From assembly GCA_026008535.1 (NCBI GenBank), contig BRKX01000002.1:34277501-34341500 (forward strand): a DNA stretch of 64,000 nucleotides. The letters run 5' to 3'. Source of the DNA: Perilla frutescens (taxonomy: Eukaryota > Streptophyta > Magnoliopsida > Lamiales > Lamiaceae). Shown here one piece after another: positions 22,835 through 34,835 of this stretch; positions within the stretch are counted from its first letter, which is position 1, and each line of letters begins with the position of its first letter. The notes beneath the pieces are model-generated. The model was not told the origin of the DNA. It made no database searches and was given only the letters and a program-made list of their open reading frames with translations. A program made the translations under genes and the position numbers.

Positions 22835-24786
22835 TCATGAGTTCTCTGTCTGTTTATGGGCACACACGGGGCAGGTATAGAAGATCGTCTGTCCTTCATC
22901 AGCAGATCTAATCTGAAGAAGGCGATGAGCAAAGCTTGTTAAAACAGATATTAGGACTGGAACAACCATAAACCACCAACAGAGAGGTAAGTAGGCGTCT
23001 ATCTACCTGTCTAGCAACGTAAGCCAGGCCCAAGTGCTGGCATGCTTTGCATTTTGCATTGTAATCCTGTTACACGGAGATGAACATCACTCGAACAACA
23101 GTAGATTTATTAAACAACGTAAAATGCAGCATATATTTATAACTTCTGACCATTTGTTTCAATTCCCTCTCTTCTTCTATATCCTCGAGGGCAGACACTC
23201 CCAGCTCCCTCCTCATATCCTGCAAGATATGTGGTTTGATAGTTGCTAAGGTTTAACCCTTAATCGGATTACAAGGGAAAAACACAAACACAAGTTGTTA
23301 GCAATCAAAGATATCCTAAAGTTTTATATCTTGTGCCTTCAAGCTACTGAAGGACCACATTTCTGTGGTCATTTATATTAACGGAGCGCTGGTATTTGAC
23401 AGTACGATAACCTAGGAAAATCAACTTTTAAAGAGATTTTCAAGCACCTCAATCTTGTATCTTGCATTCTTGCTTCTGATCCTGACACTAAGTTTTTACA
23501 TCTGTGGTCCATCTAAGTAGACACGAAGGACTCTACAGCCATACTGGGCAGAAACAAGGGACAAAAAAGTAACAAAATCTAGCAAACCATAGTGCCCATT
23601 CCAGATATGCACTTTCCCTGTCTGGTTTTAGAAATAAACACATTCTTCTTGATTCAATATAACTATGAAAAAGCATATGCCTATCTGAGCTCATTCAGTA
23701 GATTCGCATGTGTTATATGTCATCAATATCCAGCATCCTTCCGTCATCCTCTTATCCTTGTCATGAAAATAATCTCAAGGCATTTAGGCAAAAATTATTT
23801 AGAATAGTAACTGTTGCATTAAAAAAAGTTTGGGAATAATTCAACATTAAAATGATCGTACTCTTAATATGCTTCTTAAAATACAAATATATGGCATTAA
23901 TAAAAGACAACCCATGCAGCAAAATCGAACACCATCATACCTCAGCACTGATTGTGTAGCGGATCACTTTGTCCTTCATCTCTGAAGAAAATAGCGAGAA
24001 GAATCCTCAATCAAGAAGCAAAAAATTGCCAGCTCCAAGTTCATAAAAGAGAAAAATAAAACACAAGAATAATCTGCTATTCTTAAGAATCATAATTCAA
24101 CCTGATTCACAAGGTAGATGCAGAACATTGAGAAATCTGACTGGATTTCTCTATAAAGTTAGTCCACCAATTCTAAAGCCAATACGAAATGACTAACCCA
24201 TCTCATCCCTTGATGAGATGTACTATGATACCAAGTATGAGTCCAACTTCAAACAACGGTATCCAACAAAAGAGCATACATAAACAAGCAAATTGCATTG
24301 ATCTTTGAAGTGGTCATATCTATCAAAAATAATAATCTATGCTACACCAAGCAACTTCCCAGGTATAGCATCATCTACCATCCATTTGCACACAGTTACA
24401 CACGCATCCACAAGTCTATATGCAAATAGATGGAATACACTACATCCAGTATAATCCATCAATTGTATCATTAACAAGACCAGTTAAAGATTGCTCTTTT
24501 ATTAATTTCAATAATTCCAAAAATCTAATATAGAAAATCACACACGAGATGATTCAATGATAAAAAATCTTGAATCGAACTTTAAGAGACAAGACAATAT
24601 ACTTGTAAAAAATCAATTAAATTTGGAAAATTCTAAAGAAGAAAGGGGGGGGGGGGGGGGATCACCTTTCAAACGCTTCTGGGATTTGCACAATGGGCAT
24701 CGTGCGTACTTGGGCGAGTCAAAAGACAGCATTGTCCCGCACAATTCGCAGAACATGAAGTCACGCTGACGACAGTAATCCGCCAT
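22835..24786 (-). CDS. RPA12: DNA-directed RNA polymerase I subunit RPA12
   Basis: Five exons join in frame to 122 residues: 24666-24786, 23941-23981 (only 41 nt), 23151-23219, 23007-23066 and 22835-22912. All four introns are GT-AG and every phase matches. The product is the small zinc-ribbon subunit of RNA polymerase I, which transcribes rRNA in the nucleolus and helps cleave backtracked RNA. The N-terminal ribbon has Cys13, Cys16, Cys30 and Cys33 (FMFCELCGTML, CPLCK). The C-terminal ribbon has Cys83, Cys86, Cys111 and Cys114, with the TFIIS-like hairpin RSADEGQ whose Asp102-Glu103 are the cleavage acids. The linker reads YTISAEDMRRELGV, the family pattern. Length fits the usual 115-125 residues. 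The ribbon is split between exons 4 and 5. Exon boundaries are my reading; cDNA would confirm them. The donor of exon 3 (ATG|GTCAGA) is the least certain. Confidence 0.9.
24645..24660. repeat. 16-base G run beside an RPA12 splice donor
   Basis: Sixteen G bases on the plus strand become a C run on the coding strand, starting only six bases after the exon 1/intron 1 junction (G|GTGAT then the C run). It is the only long G/C homopolymer I noticed in this window, and it sits where the U1 and U6 snRNAs bind. Confidence 0.9.
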
Positions 24787-24897
24787 AATTATATTTTATA
24801 CTCTTAAGTTTTCTGAGGAAAATAGGTGAGCAAGGTTATCTACAGCTGATTAATGGGAAAGAAAAGCTCTATTGTCGAAAGAAGAAGGGGTTTAGGG

Positions 24898-24965
24898 TTA
24901 GGGTTTATCAGAGGGAATGATTTTAGGGGCAGAGAGTTAGAGGTGAAGTATTGGTCCAAAGCCCA
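24898..24965 (-). promoter_or_regulatory. Telo-box and site II-like motifs upstream of RPA12
   Basis: On the minus strand AAACCCTAA (24898-24906) is part of a longer run of CCCTAA units just upstream of the RPA12 start codon, and TGGGCT (24960-24965) lies about 55 bases further up. A telo-box together with a TGGGCY site II element is the known promoter signature of plant ribosome and translation genes in dividing cells, which suits an RNA polymerase I subunit. It is a promoter motif, not telomeric DNA. Confidence 0.6.
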
Positions 24966-25649
24966 ATAAATCGGCGTCTTGTTTTTCAAGCCTACTTTTG
25001 TTGTGTTGGGTCTTTATTTGCAATTGATAAATAAGTGTAAGAATAATTCCAAATTTTAGAAAGTATATTTTGCCTTCTTCTTTTCCCCCTCAATTTGATA
25101 GATTATATGATTCATCTCGTACCACCTACACTAACTCTATCAATCAAAATTATTCGAACGATAATGGTACTGAAGTTATACCATTTTGGTTCAGTTTCCA
25201 CATCAAAACAGTGTAAACCCTTCAAGTTGTCCTCATGATTTAAAATTTACAATTATGCTGGTGTAAAAAACAAGGCAGATGAGAGCCACATTGCAGGAAA
25301 TATATTAATCAATTGTTCTTCCTACAATTCTACTAAATTGTTAGTTTATACTTCAAAATATGGATTAGACCGGGAATCACACAAGAATTTCCCCAAAAAA
25401 TGTTTTTTATTTTTATTTATATTTAGTCAGAACTATTAATTTAGCCTTTTTAGAGCATTAACTTTCAGAAAAATGTAGCTTAACAGAAACTTAATGAATA
25501 CACAAGAAGTCCAACTGTTGCATATTATAATCACCATTGACTTCCATCCAAACATGTTCTCTAGCTCATTCACTAGAACTCCGTTTACATACAATGCTGA
25601 ACAACAACAAATCATCAGCTAGCACCACTGTACATTACATTAGTGCAGC
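24966..25649. other. Spacer between RPA12 and the next minus-strand gene
   Basis: AT-rich with no open gene. The right part must hold the 3' untranslated region of the gene ending at 25650; the left part is the distal RPA12 promoter. Confidence 0.5.
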
Positions 25650-27502
25650 TCAAAAAGGAACAACGTAGGGTAATGCAAATGCATCAATTTCACCCAAGTA
25701 TTCTGCACGAGGCCACGGTGTTGAGCTTCTTGAGCAGGACATGCTATCACTTCCAGATCTCAGCCTTTTCTCAGCTCGTACGTCTTGATTCCTCCTATCC
25801 GGGTAGAGCCAATCTGAATCGACTGGATAAAGGCTTGTATCTTGTGTCTGTGGTGGAAACCAGCTCTCAAGCAGATGTTTGTACTGTAATTCCACTCCAC
25901 GCACAACTGCATACAACGAAGATCTATTTCCAGTTTTCCCATAAGTCCAACAGATTTCTTCCCTATCATCTTTAAGAGTGAAGTTTTCTGGCCCGGAATC
26001 GTCTGTATGTCGTGCAGGAAAATCTATCCCTCCAGATATCGGGTGGAGCTGTAGTCCCTTGGCTAAACTATGAAAGTCACTTTGCCCTTTAGATGACAGT
26101 CTTATCAAAATAGCTTTACCTGTTTAAAAAAACATGAGCCATATAAGCATATGAAGAAGCACTGTAGTTTACAAATAGATGAGACAATCAGATCTTCTCA
26201 AGGGGAAGGAAGCATAGCTTAACATGACCATGACTACCTTCTACAGGTGAGCTGTGCCTCTTCCTCTTGTTGCTGTTTTCCGTGCTATCGTAGGAAGAGC
26301 TTGGAACAGGTACACTATCAGGATGTCCATGCTCCTCAGTTAGACCGCTCTGTTCGAATTGCTCGGTGTCAGCATCTATTATCTCATGACTATTTGCAGT
26401 ATCAGACTTGTCCGCCTTCTGACTTGTCTTGTCTTTTTTCTCTTTTGATCTCTCTTTCCGCTCCTTCCTTTTCTTTTTCTTCTCGGCTCTCCTCTCTTTC
26501 TTCTCCCTTCTCTTCTGCCTTATCTCTTCTCTTTCCTTTTGGAGCTTCACATTACCAAATTTAAAAAAATTATTTACAACCGAACAGGGAAGGAGGAGCA
26601 AATATACTGTCTAATTATATGAACAGAGACCTCAACTTCGTCCTTCAATTTTCATTGGGTGCAAATTAAGTACCGACTATGATACTTCAAATATCAGATG
26701 AGGCAAGACAAGACAAGGATCTCATACACAACATCCTACTCTTTTAAAATGTAAACATAGAACATAAGGAGAGCTCCCAGTCTTGGTTCATAAGTATATC
26801 TAACGTTTTAAATCCTAAATTAGATATGAATGTTAAAGGTCGAAAACTAGAGAAATTTATTATTGTGATTTCTTTTTAGAAAGATTTTCATCCCAAGGCT
26901 AGTACCATCCATTTTCTTTAAGTTATAACTCCAACATAATCAATGTCAATTTTCTGTCAGGACTTTTTACATTAGCTAATGTACCATACTATGATATTAA
27001 CTTAGCATTTTTATTACGTGCAAATGTGCAATTCGTGTTTAAAATTTTTAAAATGTTTTTAAACCTTACCCATTAACTAAATCCTCCAAAGTGGCAAATA
27101 CTTGTAAACTACAAGTCTAAACCACAGGTCATGTAACCAAGAAAATCTGAAAGCTTGATTCAGCAGTACAAAACCCCACGCGATATTCTACGCAATACCA
27201 TCTACCCAGACCCACCCCGCTCCAAAATTCAAGTCCATGAGAACGAATAAAAGTTGCGTGAAAATTTCTAGAAGTAATCATATTCAAGAAACACTAAGGA
27301 GAACCCCCCGTCTCTTCTCGTAGACATACATGCCGAAATCATGCATCAAGAATCCCATTATCAGTTACATCGGTGAAAACTAATGATCATGCATAGATCA
27401 ATCAAGGTCTCTGCAACAAACCTTAATCAATTCGATCAAGGCCTCGGTCTTCTCTTTGCTCAGTGTATACCCCGGCGGAGGATACGGAAAGCACCGAGAC
27501 AT
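25650..27502 (-). CDS. Lys/Glu-rich nuclear protein of unknown function (myb-like protein X type)
   Basis: Three exons (27422-27502, 26238-26544, 25650-26119) join in phase to 285 residues. The N-terminus MSRCFPYPPPGY followed by an acidic/basic helix is a strongly conserved plant signature of a family usually annotated only as myb-like protein X or uncharacterised. Residues of about 28-65 are a dense Lys/Arg/Glu run (KKERRAEKKKKRKERKERSK) that should form a charged helix and act as a nuclear localisation signal. A Ser/Glu-rich middle with NKRKRHSSP follows. The C-terminal half has a conserved block, YKHLLESWFPPQTQDTSLY, and ends in a Ser/Arg patch. The splice donor GAAG|GTAGTC of exon 2 was chosen because it alone puts exon 3 (KAILIRLSSKG) in frame. 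No enzyme motif is visible. It lies head to tail with RPA12, with no sign of shared regulation. Confidence 0.8.
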
Positions 27503-27710
27503 ATCTCCGAAATCAAATCAAGCCTTCAAGGGAAAATTTTGAGTTAATAATCAAGTAATCGGTGATGAATTAGGAGTCGGAGTAAGATTTCAAAAGAATA
27601 ATATATTGATCAGGATCAAGGTAATTTTGGGAAAGGGAACCCTAGTTCCAAGTTCTAAACGAATAGAAAACTAGAGTTGTGAACTTGTGGTATGCGTAAA
27701 GGGGGTATGG

Positions 27711-27722
27711 TGTATATATAAA
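27711..27722 (-). promoter_or_regulatory. Candidate TATA box for the Lys-rich protein gene
   Basis: TTTATATATACA on the minus strand lies about 210 bases upstream of the start codon. The position allows a 5' untranslated region of about 180 bases. In DNA this AT-rich the match is only suggestive. Confidence 0.3.
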
Positions 27723-29274
27723 TATTTATTTATTTGCAATTTGGTCCTTTGGTACAACAAATTACGAAATATGGCCCATGTCACGAAATCAGAATACCGG
27801 CGGTTTAATCTTTTGAAATATTTTGCTTAAAATTTGCATGTCAGCTATATGTAGATATAGAAATAAGGATTATGAGTATCATAAATAATTTTATCAAAAT
27901 AAATATAATATCAATCGATACTAAAGAGTATGCATTATTTTTAAGATACGATATTCGATATGAACTCTAAACATTTGAATAAAAAGAATAAGATATTCAC
28001 TGTTCTCACGAAAACAATGTTCCAACAAAAATTCAATAAAACATCAAATGAAGAAATAAATAGTAATTACTAATTAGTAGGGACAAGCAGCTCAAACTTA
28101 GAATCAATATAACCACCCAAATCGGGCGAGAGGTGCCCAAATTGTTTGTCATGATAAATTGGTATGATTAATATCTCTTATTCGACTACTAGATATTGAA
28201 TTAGAGATTATTCTTTAATATTAAATTGTTAAAAAGATACACCTAAATTGATGTGAGACTGTTTATGATATTAAAAATTTAGAACCAAACTCATATTCAA
28301 TTATGTAGTTTTCATATTTAAATTTTGATCTACCTTGTAAATTTTGACATGTGAAATAATATCACAAAAAACTCGTCAACACCATATACATGAGCACGCA
28401 TAATATTTATGGCAAAATTTTAGTTCTCTTTATATCTGATAGCTCACTAAGGTGAGTAATTATTCTATTCTGTACTGATTATGTCACATTAACAACTTTT
28501 CAAGCACAGTGAGATAAATAATATTTTTGGGGGAATAGGCAAAATCTTTATATCCTGCATGTTTAACCAATCAATCAATCAAAATGGAGAAAATAGAAAC
28601 ATAGTGATATTTATAGTAGATCAGTGTATTCCATTCTTAGAAAAAAACAATGTATTCCATTCTAACTTGTTAGTATTAAATATACAGTAGTTTTACGCCC
28701 TTACACTACACGAGGAATAATTCACACTTTTAATTTTTTAAATACATATATACGTAATATCTATATATATAAATGAGAGAATTACCAATTTAAAGTCCGA
28801 AACAATAATTATCTATCTATATCGATACCAAGAAAAATGAATTCCATCAATTAAATGCTTTTAAAATTTAACACTATCAATTTAACTTTAAGATTTAATA
28901 CCATTAAATCTCAGTCTAACAAACACTTTATGTAATTGTTAAATACATTTATGTCATTGTTAGACTAAAACAATTTATGGCAAGTGAGGCATCCATACTG
29001 TAGAATAGTTATTTCCGTATGTGGCCTTTATAAAGTGAAAAGATATAACAAGTTTTATTTATTGAACAAATTCTAGTAGACCTAACGCAACTATAATATA
29101 TAGCTCTAAACGATTATTATCATTTGCAACATCCAAAGAAATAATATTCGTGTTGAAAATAAAATTAAATAGAGGTACTGAAAAAGAAAAAAAAAATAGA
29201 AACAATAACATTGAATAAAGTAAAAAATAATAATTGTAAGCTTGTATGGAAAAAGAAGTCCAACACATTTGACA
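27723..29274. other. AT-rich intergenic DNA, no gene seen
   Basis: No coding frame is credible. At 28125 an AGAGGTGCCCAAA word resembles a hAT tip. At 28759 TCTATATATATAAATGAGAG preceded by A could be another Helitron 5' end, upstream of the Helitron called at 29275. Confidence 0.4.
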
Positions 29275-29546
29275 TCTATACTATATATAAAAGAAAATAT
29301 CTGCACAATTTTTTAGAAGAAATTTTCCGCTTAAAAATGTCAAATAAAAAAAAATATTTACACTTTTCAATTGATTAAAATATTAGCTTGCCCAAAACAT
29401 AAAATATTATATTTATGCAGTTTAATTCGATATAGCTAGCATATAATTCCGCAATTCCTCAGATAAGATTACAGATACTAAACATTATCACTCACAAAAT
29501 AAGATCGTTTCATATACCGCCACGCAATGCGTGGGTATTAAACTAG
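29275..29546 (+). mobile_element. Short non-autonomous Helitron
   Basis: It begins TCTATACTATATATAAAAG, a common plant Helitron 5' start. It ends with a short GC hairpin (CCACGCAATGCGTGG) followed after 8 bases by CTAG. It sits between A on the left and T on the right, the classic Helitron target. There is no terminal inverted repeat or target duplication, as expected. At 272 bp it has no coding capacity. Confidence 0.65.
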
Positions 29547-29917
29547 TTTGGGTTAAAGGTTAAATACAGAAGCAGAGTTTCACTTAACAAAGAAAATGCG
29601 TGGCACTGTCATTCCTTCCTCCTCGTCTATATTCACCGTCAAACGTTTTAAAACCTCACTTACAAAATAACAGTTTAAGGTTTAATAGGTGATTTCAAAT
29701 TGAAGTCTCATCGAAGATATATCCTCAAATGTATTAATCTTTATAATTATTACTAATATTAATCTCATCTAAGATATATCATCAAATGTATTAATATTTG
29801 TCGTTATGATTTAGTATATCTTCAAATCTACTTATGCTTATAATCCTACTCGGGACTATGGCCGAGACTCAACTATAAAAAATACGAAATAAATAAAAAT
29901 ATGAAAGCATTCGAATC

Positions 29918-29948
<31 letters not shown>

Positions 29949-30819
29949 TCATTTTAACAGTTGATCTACGAATTTTATGGTACAATTAGACACATTTCAA
30001 AATTTATTGTTGTATTTTGTATTGGTGTTAGAAATTAATACACATTTTTTAAACTAATAAATTATGCTTCAAGTAATCTAAAATATACACAAGTTTCACT
30101 ATTGATGTGTGCCTAGCTAATTAATTGTATGTCTTTTTACACGGAAAATAATAATAATAATAATATGAAATTTGCTGTTTTTACTATTTGTTGCTATTTT
30201 AATTTGTCGGTGAATAAGTTGCATGAAAAACATATATAAGACCCATAAGACATGATGATTTCGCTCTGATTAAATTTTTGTCTGCCTAAGTATTTTAGCA
30301 TAAAATCCAGAATATGTGCAGTGACAACTCACCATTTAACTTTAGGATGGGGAATTCCACAACAAAGCCATCTGTTCAATTATATATTCGAGCAACAAAT
30401 CTGTAGAATTGTCGGCAATATATTAGTATTATGTATTCGGAAGTGGAAAATTAGTTGTATTTAAATGCACACACAATCGCTACCGCATATGATCGATCAC
30501 CAATGCATGAACATGTAAACCTCACAAAATATGAATTGTACAACTCAAAATGATCACCAATGCACCAAATATAATGGCACAAAAGTTTTTGTTCATGGAA
30601 TGGATTAAGATTACAAAAACAAACATAAAAAATGCAATTTATAAATGTGGAGTTTCGAGACGTTCACTGAAATATAGTAGAAGTAGAATGCAGGTGTTGT
30701 GCCGTGAAATGGAATGGTAAAATGGTTAATTATAGATGCTGCACTTAAGAGACAAATCTCTAATTTTGAATGTGCTCGCGTCTTTCCTAGAAATAGGCCA
30801 AAATGAGTAAGTTTACAAT
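29547..30819. other. AT-rich intergenic DNA, no gene seen
   Basis: Contains a (TA)n run near 29918-29944 and a pair of diverged direct repeats around 29700-29830 (TCATCGAAGATATATC / TCATCTAAGATATATC). Confidence 0.5.
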
Positions 30820-30945
30820 TTAAAAATAACTTGGAAAATGTGAAGTCTTTCTTTTACTTACACACTCGACCTGTGGTATTGAGGGGATTCGAACTTGTGA
30901 CCTTTAGTCTCCAAATAACCTCACTCCACTGCTTCACTTTATATA
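30820..30945 (-). mobile_element. tRNA-derived SINE-like repeat
   Basis: On the minus strand GGTCACAAGTTCGAATCCCC contains a good Pol III B box (AGTTCGAATCC at 30895-30905). About 40 bases upstream is a weaker A-box-like TGGAGTGAGG. This A-box/B-box spacing and the phrase AGGTCACAAGTTCGAATCC are typical of plant tRNA-related SINEs. The 3' tail and target duplication were not resolved. Confidence 0.45.
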
Positions 30946-32155
30946 TATAGGGGTAGTTAATATAAAAACCCATCGTCATGTAAAAATTATGAACTAATAT
31001 AAGCCTTTGAACCAAAACCTATAGTTGATTAGTTGTTACCTTATTTTTTTGAGTGTATATATTTGCTAAGTCTTGCTTTAACTAACAATCAAACAAAGAT
31101 ATACAAAAAAATAATAATAGTAAAACTCAATAAATACCCATTTTTATCTGTGGCATATAGTCTCTACAATCTAATCCTACGCGAATTAGGTAGTTTAGTG
31201 ACTAATGGGTTCGAGCCCATAAATACTGTGGGCTCGATAGTGATTTTGGTAGGTTTATAAGTTATTTAAAATAACTTATAATATGTTCTGGAGTTTATAA
31301 ATGAGTTCAAAAGTATTCTATAGTCTCCCCTAAAAAAAGTATACTATAGTTATTTAAATAGTTCTAAAAATCAGACTATGAACTCTCTCTTCTACACATA
31401 AAAAAGAAAATAACAATTTTCCCGACATTTCATACGTGTACCAATAGTGTGTGGGTGTTTGTGACCAAATATATTTACTTCGAATCTCATCAATAATTTA
31501 TATGTCAAGATTGTGACGCACGTTTACATATTCAATTGACAGACAACGAATATGGAATTTTATGATCAATTTTATTTAAAACAAGTTATCATTTTGAAAA
31601 CCAATTATATTTTCACTATTGTACTCATTAGTCATTACTAACAATCTATAAGTTGAATCATTCAAACACCCGAATCCGAATAGCTTAATTTCAAAACAAG
31701 ATTTATTGGAAAATTACAATTTAACTCTTAACGTTTGATTGTTTTAACAAAAAAAACTCAACGTTTATATAATTGCAAAATATTTCCCAACCTTTTTCCA
31801 TTTGATCAAAAATGTTCAGGATCAATTTTTCTGGCCATTGCTTCTTGACTAGACGGTCGGAGTCCCACGTGGAATTTGATGTGGAAAATGAAATTAAAAG
31901 AAAAACTGAAAAGGTCATCTAGACTAAAACCCTTACGCATTTGGAGAAAATTTATTCTCCCCCTTTCCTTTGTGCAACAAATCGCCATCTTCTGCCCTTT
32001 TTATTCTCTATTACTCATCGCTTAAATTATGTGATACTGCCAAAATCATCATAAATGTTCAAGTTCACAAATAATCTTTCGAAAAATCATGTGTGAGTAA
32101 TCTTTAAATGTTTATATGCCCTTTTGATGAAATTTATGTAAAAGAATGACATAAT
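30946..32155. other. Intergenic DNA, no gene seen
   Basis: The region 31690-31990 contains CACGTGGAATTTGATGTGG and inverted AT-rich words, probably an old MITE. Around 31180-31230 an ATGGGTTCGAGCCCAT palindrome is present. No protein is recognised. Confidence 0.4.
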
Positions 32156-32766
32156 GATAGAGGTGCCCAAACTTAACCGGACCGGCGGTTACAAACCGCT
32201 GATTACACGGTTTTTGGCCGGTTCCGGTTCGTACGGACGGTTACGATTTGTAAACCGTAACCGTCAACCGTAAAATGCAGGTTCAGTTCCGATTTGGGGT
32301 GGCGGTTTTGCACAAACCGCCGGTTTTGACGGTTAACCGGCGGTTTGTGTGTGTATATATCTGTATATATATATTTTTTTAACGATCGAGATCACGATCC
32401 GCGTGATCTCGATCAACGGCTAGGAACGCACGGAGGCGGATCGATGACGTGGAACCGCCGGTATATATGCGTGTTACGTATGTGCGTATGTGATTTTATT
32501 CTTTAATTAATTTATTTTATTTTCAAAAAATTAGTTCCTATTCATCTACTCCATGTATATATGCGTGTTACGTATGTGCGTATGTGATTTTATTAATGTA
32601 TTTGCAAACAATTGTCTTCATTGTATATCAACAAATATATACATACATATCGATCCCTTCCTAATTACACAAGTTTCTTTTTTTCTTTTTAGCAAAAGGA
32701 AGTTACACAAGTTAATTAAAATATAGAGTTATTTAATTTGATCGGGTCATCGGGTCCATTTCTAGT
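32156..32766. mobile_element. GC-rich hAT-like island
   Basis: It starts TAGAGGTGCCCAAAC, a hAT-type tip, followed by dense AACCGG/CCGGTT words up to 32345. A possible right edge reads CGGGTCCATTTCTAG. I see no 8-bp target duplication, so the limits are uncertain. Inside, a 40-base unit (TATATATGCGTGTTACGTAT and onward) occurs twice at about 32462 and 32555. Confidence 0.35.
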
Positions 32767-32904
32767 TTTCAGATGCTTAATTTTTGAGTTTGTGTATTAA
32801 TTAATTACATAATTTGATTGTGTCTAATCGGCCTAATTAATGTGTTAGTGAAACAATAAGTCAAGAACGGTTTGTTAATTCCACCTACCGCTATATACAT
32901 GTAT

Positions 32905-33600
32905 TAGGCTAAATTACAATTTAATAACCTACATTTTGGATTCTCTTTTTCAAAGGGGCAAATTTCACATTACTCTCCTGCATTTTCGCGAAAAATCAAA
33001 AAACCCCCTCTGTTAAAAAAATAGTCTTAAAACCCCCTCTGTTATGTATAATTCATCAAAAAGCCCTCTTTTTACGAAAGTGTATTACATTTGCTAAAAA
33101 AGAGTGTATGATTCTTATTTTTACAATTTTTGTATTATTTTTTAAATATAATTAATTTTTTAAAATAGTAGTTTGACCAAATACTATAAAATATATTTAT
33201 ATGTAAAAAAAAACGTAACATAGGAAATTATCAAAATAGCTAAATATTAGTAGTATAACCAAATACTACAATTTTTAAATGATATAAAATATATTTATCT
33301 ATAACAAAAATTGTAAAAATAAGAATCATACACTCTTTTTTAGCAAATGTAATACACTTTCTCAAAAAGGGGCTTTTTAATGAATTATACATAACAGAGG
33401 GGGTTTTAAGACTATTTTTTTAATACATGGGTTTTTTTATTTTTCGCGAAATCACAAGGGAGTAATATGAAATTTGCCTTTTCAAAAATAACCAACTTTT
33501 TTAAAAATTAATAAAGTCGTACCAACTTTTTCAAAACATTTGAACAATTTTACGAACCGAAAATCGTATGTAATTTATTATATTTTAATATTTCTATTTC
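32905..33600. mobile_element. Old MITE that received a foldback element
   Basis: The sequence left of the foldback (TTACAATTTAATAACC, CATTTTGGATTC) and right of it (ACCAACTTTTTCAAAACATTTG) resembles the left and inner parts of the MITE at 50026-50410. The two halves become continuous when the 32957-33478 insertion is removed. Its outer limits are approximate. Confidence 0.4.
32957..33478. mobile_element. Foldback MITE with arms of about 180 bp
   Basis: The left arm starts GGCAAATTTCACATTACTC and the right arm is its inverted copy, GAGTAATATGAAATTTGCC. Pairing extends inward for roughly 180 bases, through TTCGCGAAAAAT, AACCCCCTCTGTTATG and the AAAAGAGTGTATGATTC block, leaving a loop of about 170 bases. 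TTTTCAAA flanks both sides (32947-32954 and 33479-33486), with two extra G bases at the left. Long arms and an 8-9 bp duplication suggest a Mutator-like derivative. It has no coding frame. Confidence 0.75.
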
Positions 33601-34835
33601 CCCACCTTTGAATATAATAAATTAGGCCTCCATAATAAATCAGGATTATGAACTGACCCGGGTTTAAATATATAATACGGGTTAACACGGGTTTGAGCTG
33701 ACCCGGATTTCTTGGGCTCAAAGCTCAAATTGTGGAAATTTTTTTAGCCCACGAATTAACGTGTACATTTTCAAATATAGGATTTCTTTATATTTGGGTG
33801 AAATTATAATATTTAGATTTATTTAGGATGTTTCTAAATACATCATTATTTTTATTTACATATTATTAAATAAAATGATTAAAATATTAATTTTTTAGAT
33901 TATTAAAATTTTCTTACTAAAAAAAACAGTTTTGACTTTCATTCGAAAAATGTTTTCCGAACATCCTGTGCTTATTCAAATTTTCCTCTTCTTAAACTTG
34001 AAACACAAAAAGTGAATGATTGTCATATTAATGATGTTTTTCTAACAGTAATTAAAAAGGAAAAATCTTTTTTTTTTTTATAGAAAAATATTGACATCAA
34101 TTTTTTCAAAAATGTGACAAAAATACCCCCACAACTTAAAAAAACTAACAAAGAAAATTACAAAATTGCCACCGTGTTTTATTTTAAATCTTAGCTGTTT
34201 ATTTTTTGAATGGATAACGTAAAATTAATTTATAGTTTACACACAAGAGAATAATTTATATTTGATCAATTCCCTATATATATGTATGTGTGTGTGTGTG
34301 TGTATATATAGCATAAACATCAGTACATTACACACATACTAATATTATATATTAAAGATATATATATGTAAAATAAGAAAAGGAATGTACTAAAGATTAA
34401 TTATTTAGATTTTTTAATAAAAATTTAGATGATAAAATTATTCTTAACTAGTGATTGTAAATGTTATGAGTGTAGCATCCTGCCTAACATTGGTCAGCAT
34501 ACATTAGTGCACATTTACCAATTTAATTAATAAAAAGTACTACACTCCAGACCTTGAACATATTTATAATCAGCCACAAATCACAATACATGAGCATAAC
34601 CTCAAATTAACATTTATTACAAAATATAATATAAATGGAGATATTTAGAGCTCGTAAAAATAAATTAAAATTACAAAGATCATAAACACTAATCATAACT
34701 GCCACCTAATCCAAAAAGATCATTCTTAGAGCCACGCACGCTAAACAAATAATAAATTCAAATACACTGATATAACGGAATAAATAAATACTACCCAACT
34801 ATAAGGTTTATTATATTTCGAATATTAACTGGTAA
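33601..34835. other. AT-rich intergenic DNA, no gene seen
   Basis: A patch with CGGGTTTAAA/ACCCGGATTT words at 33650-33720 looks like hAT subterminal DNA. A (TG)n/(TA)n run lies at 34285-34310. Confidence 0.45.

Noticed and set aside
24887..24907. TTTAGGG repeats as interstitial telomere
   Set aside because: Only two to three units right at a housekeeping gene start; a telo-box promoter motif explains it better.
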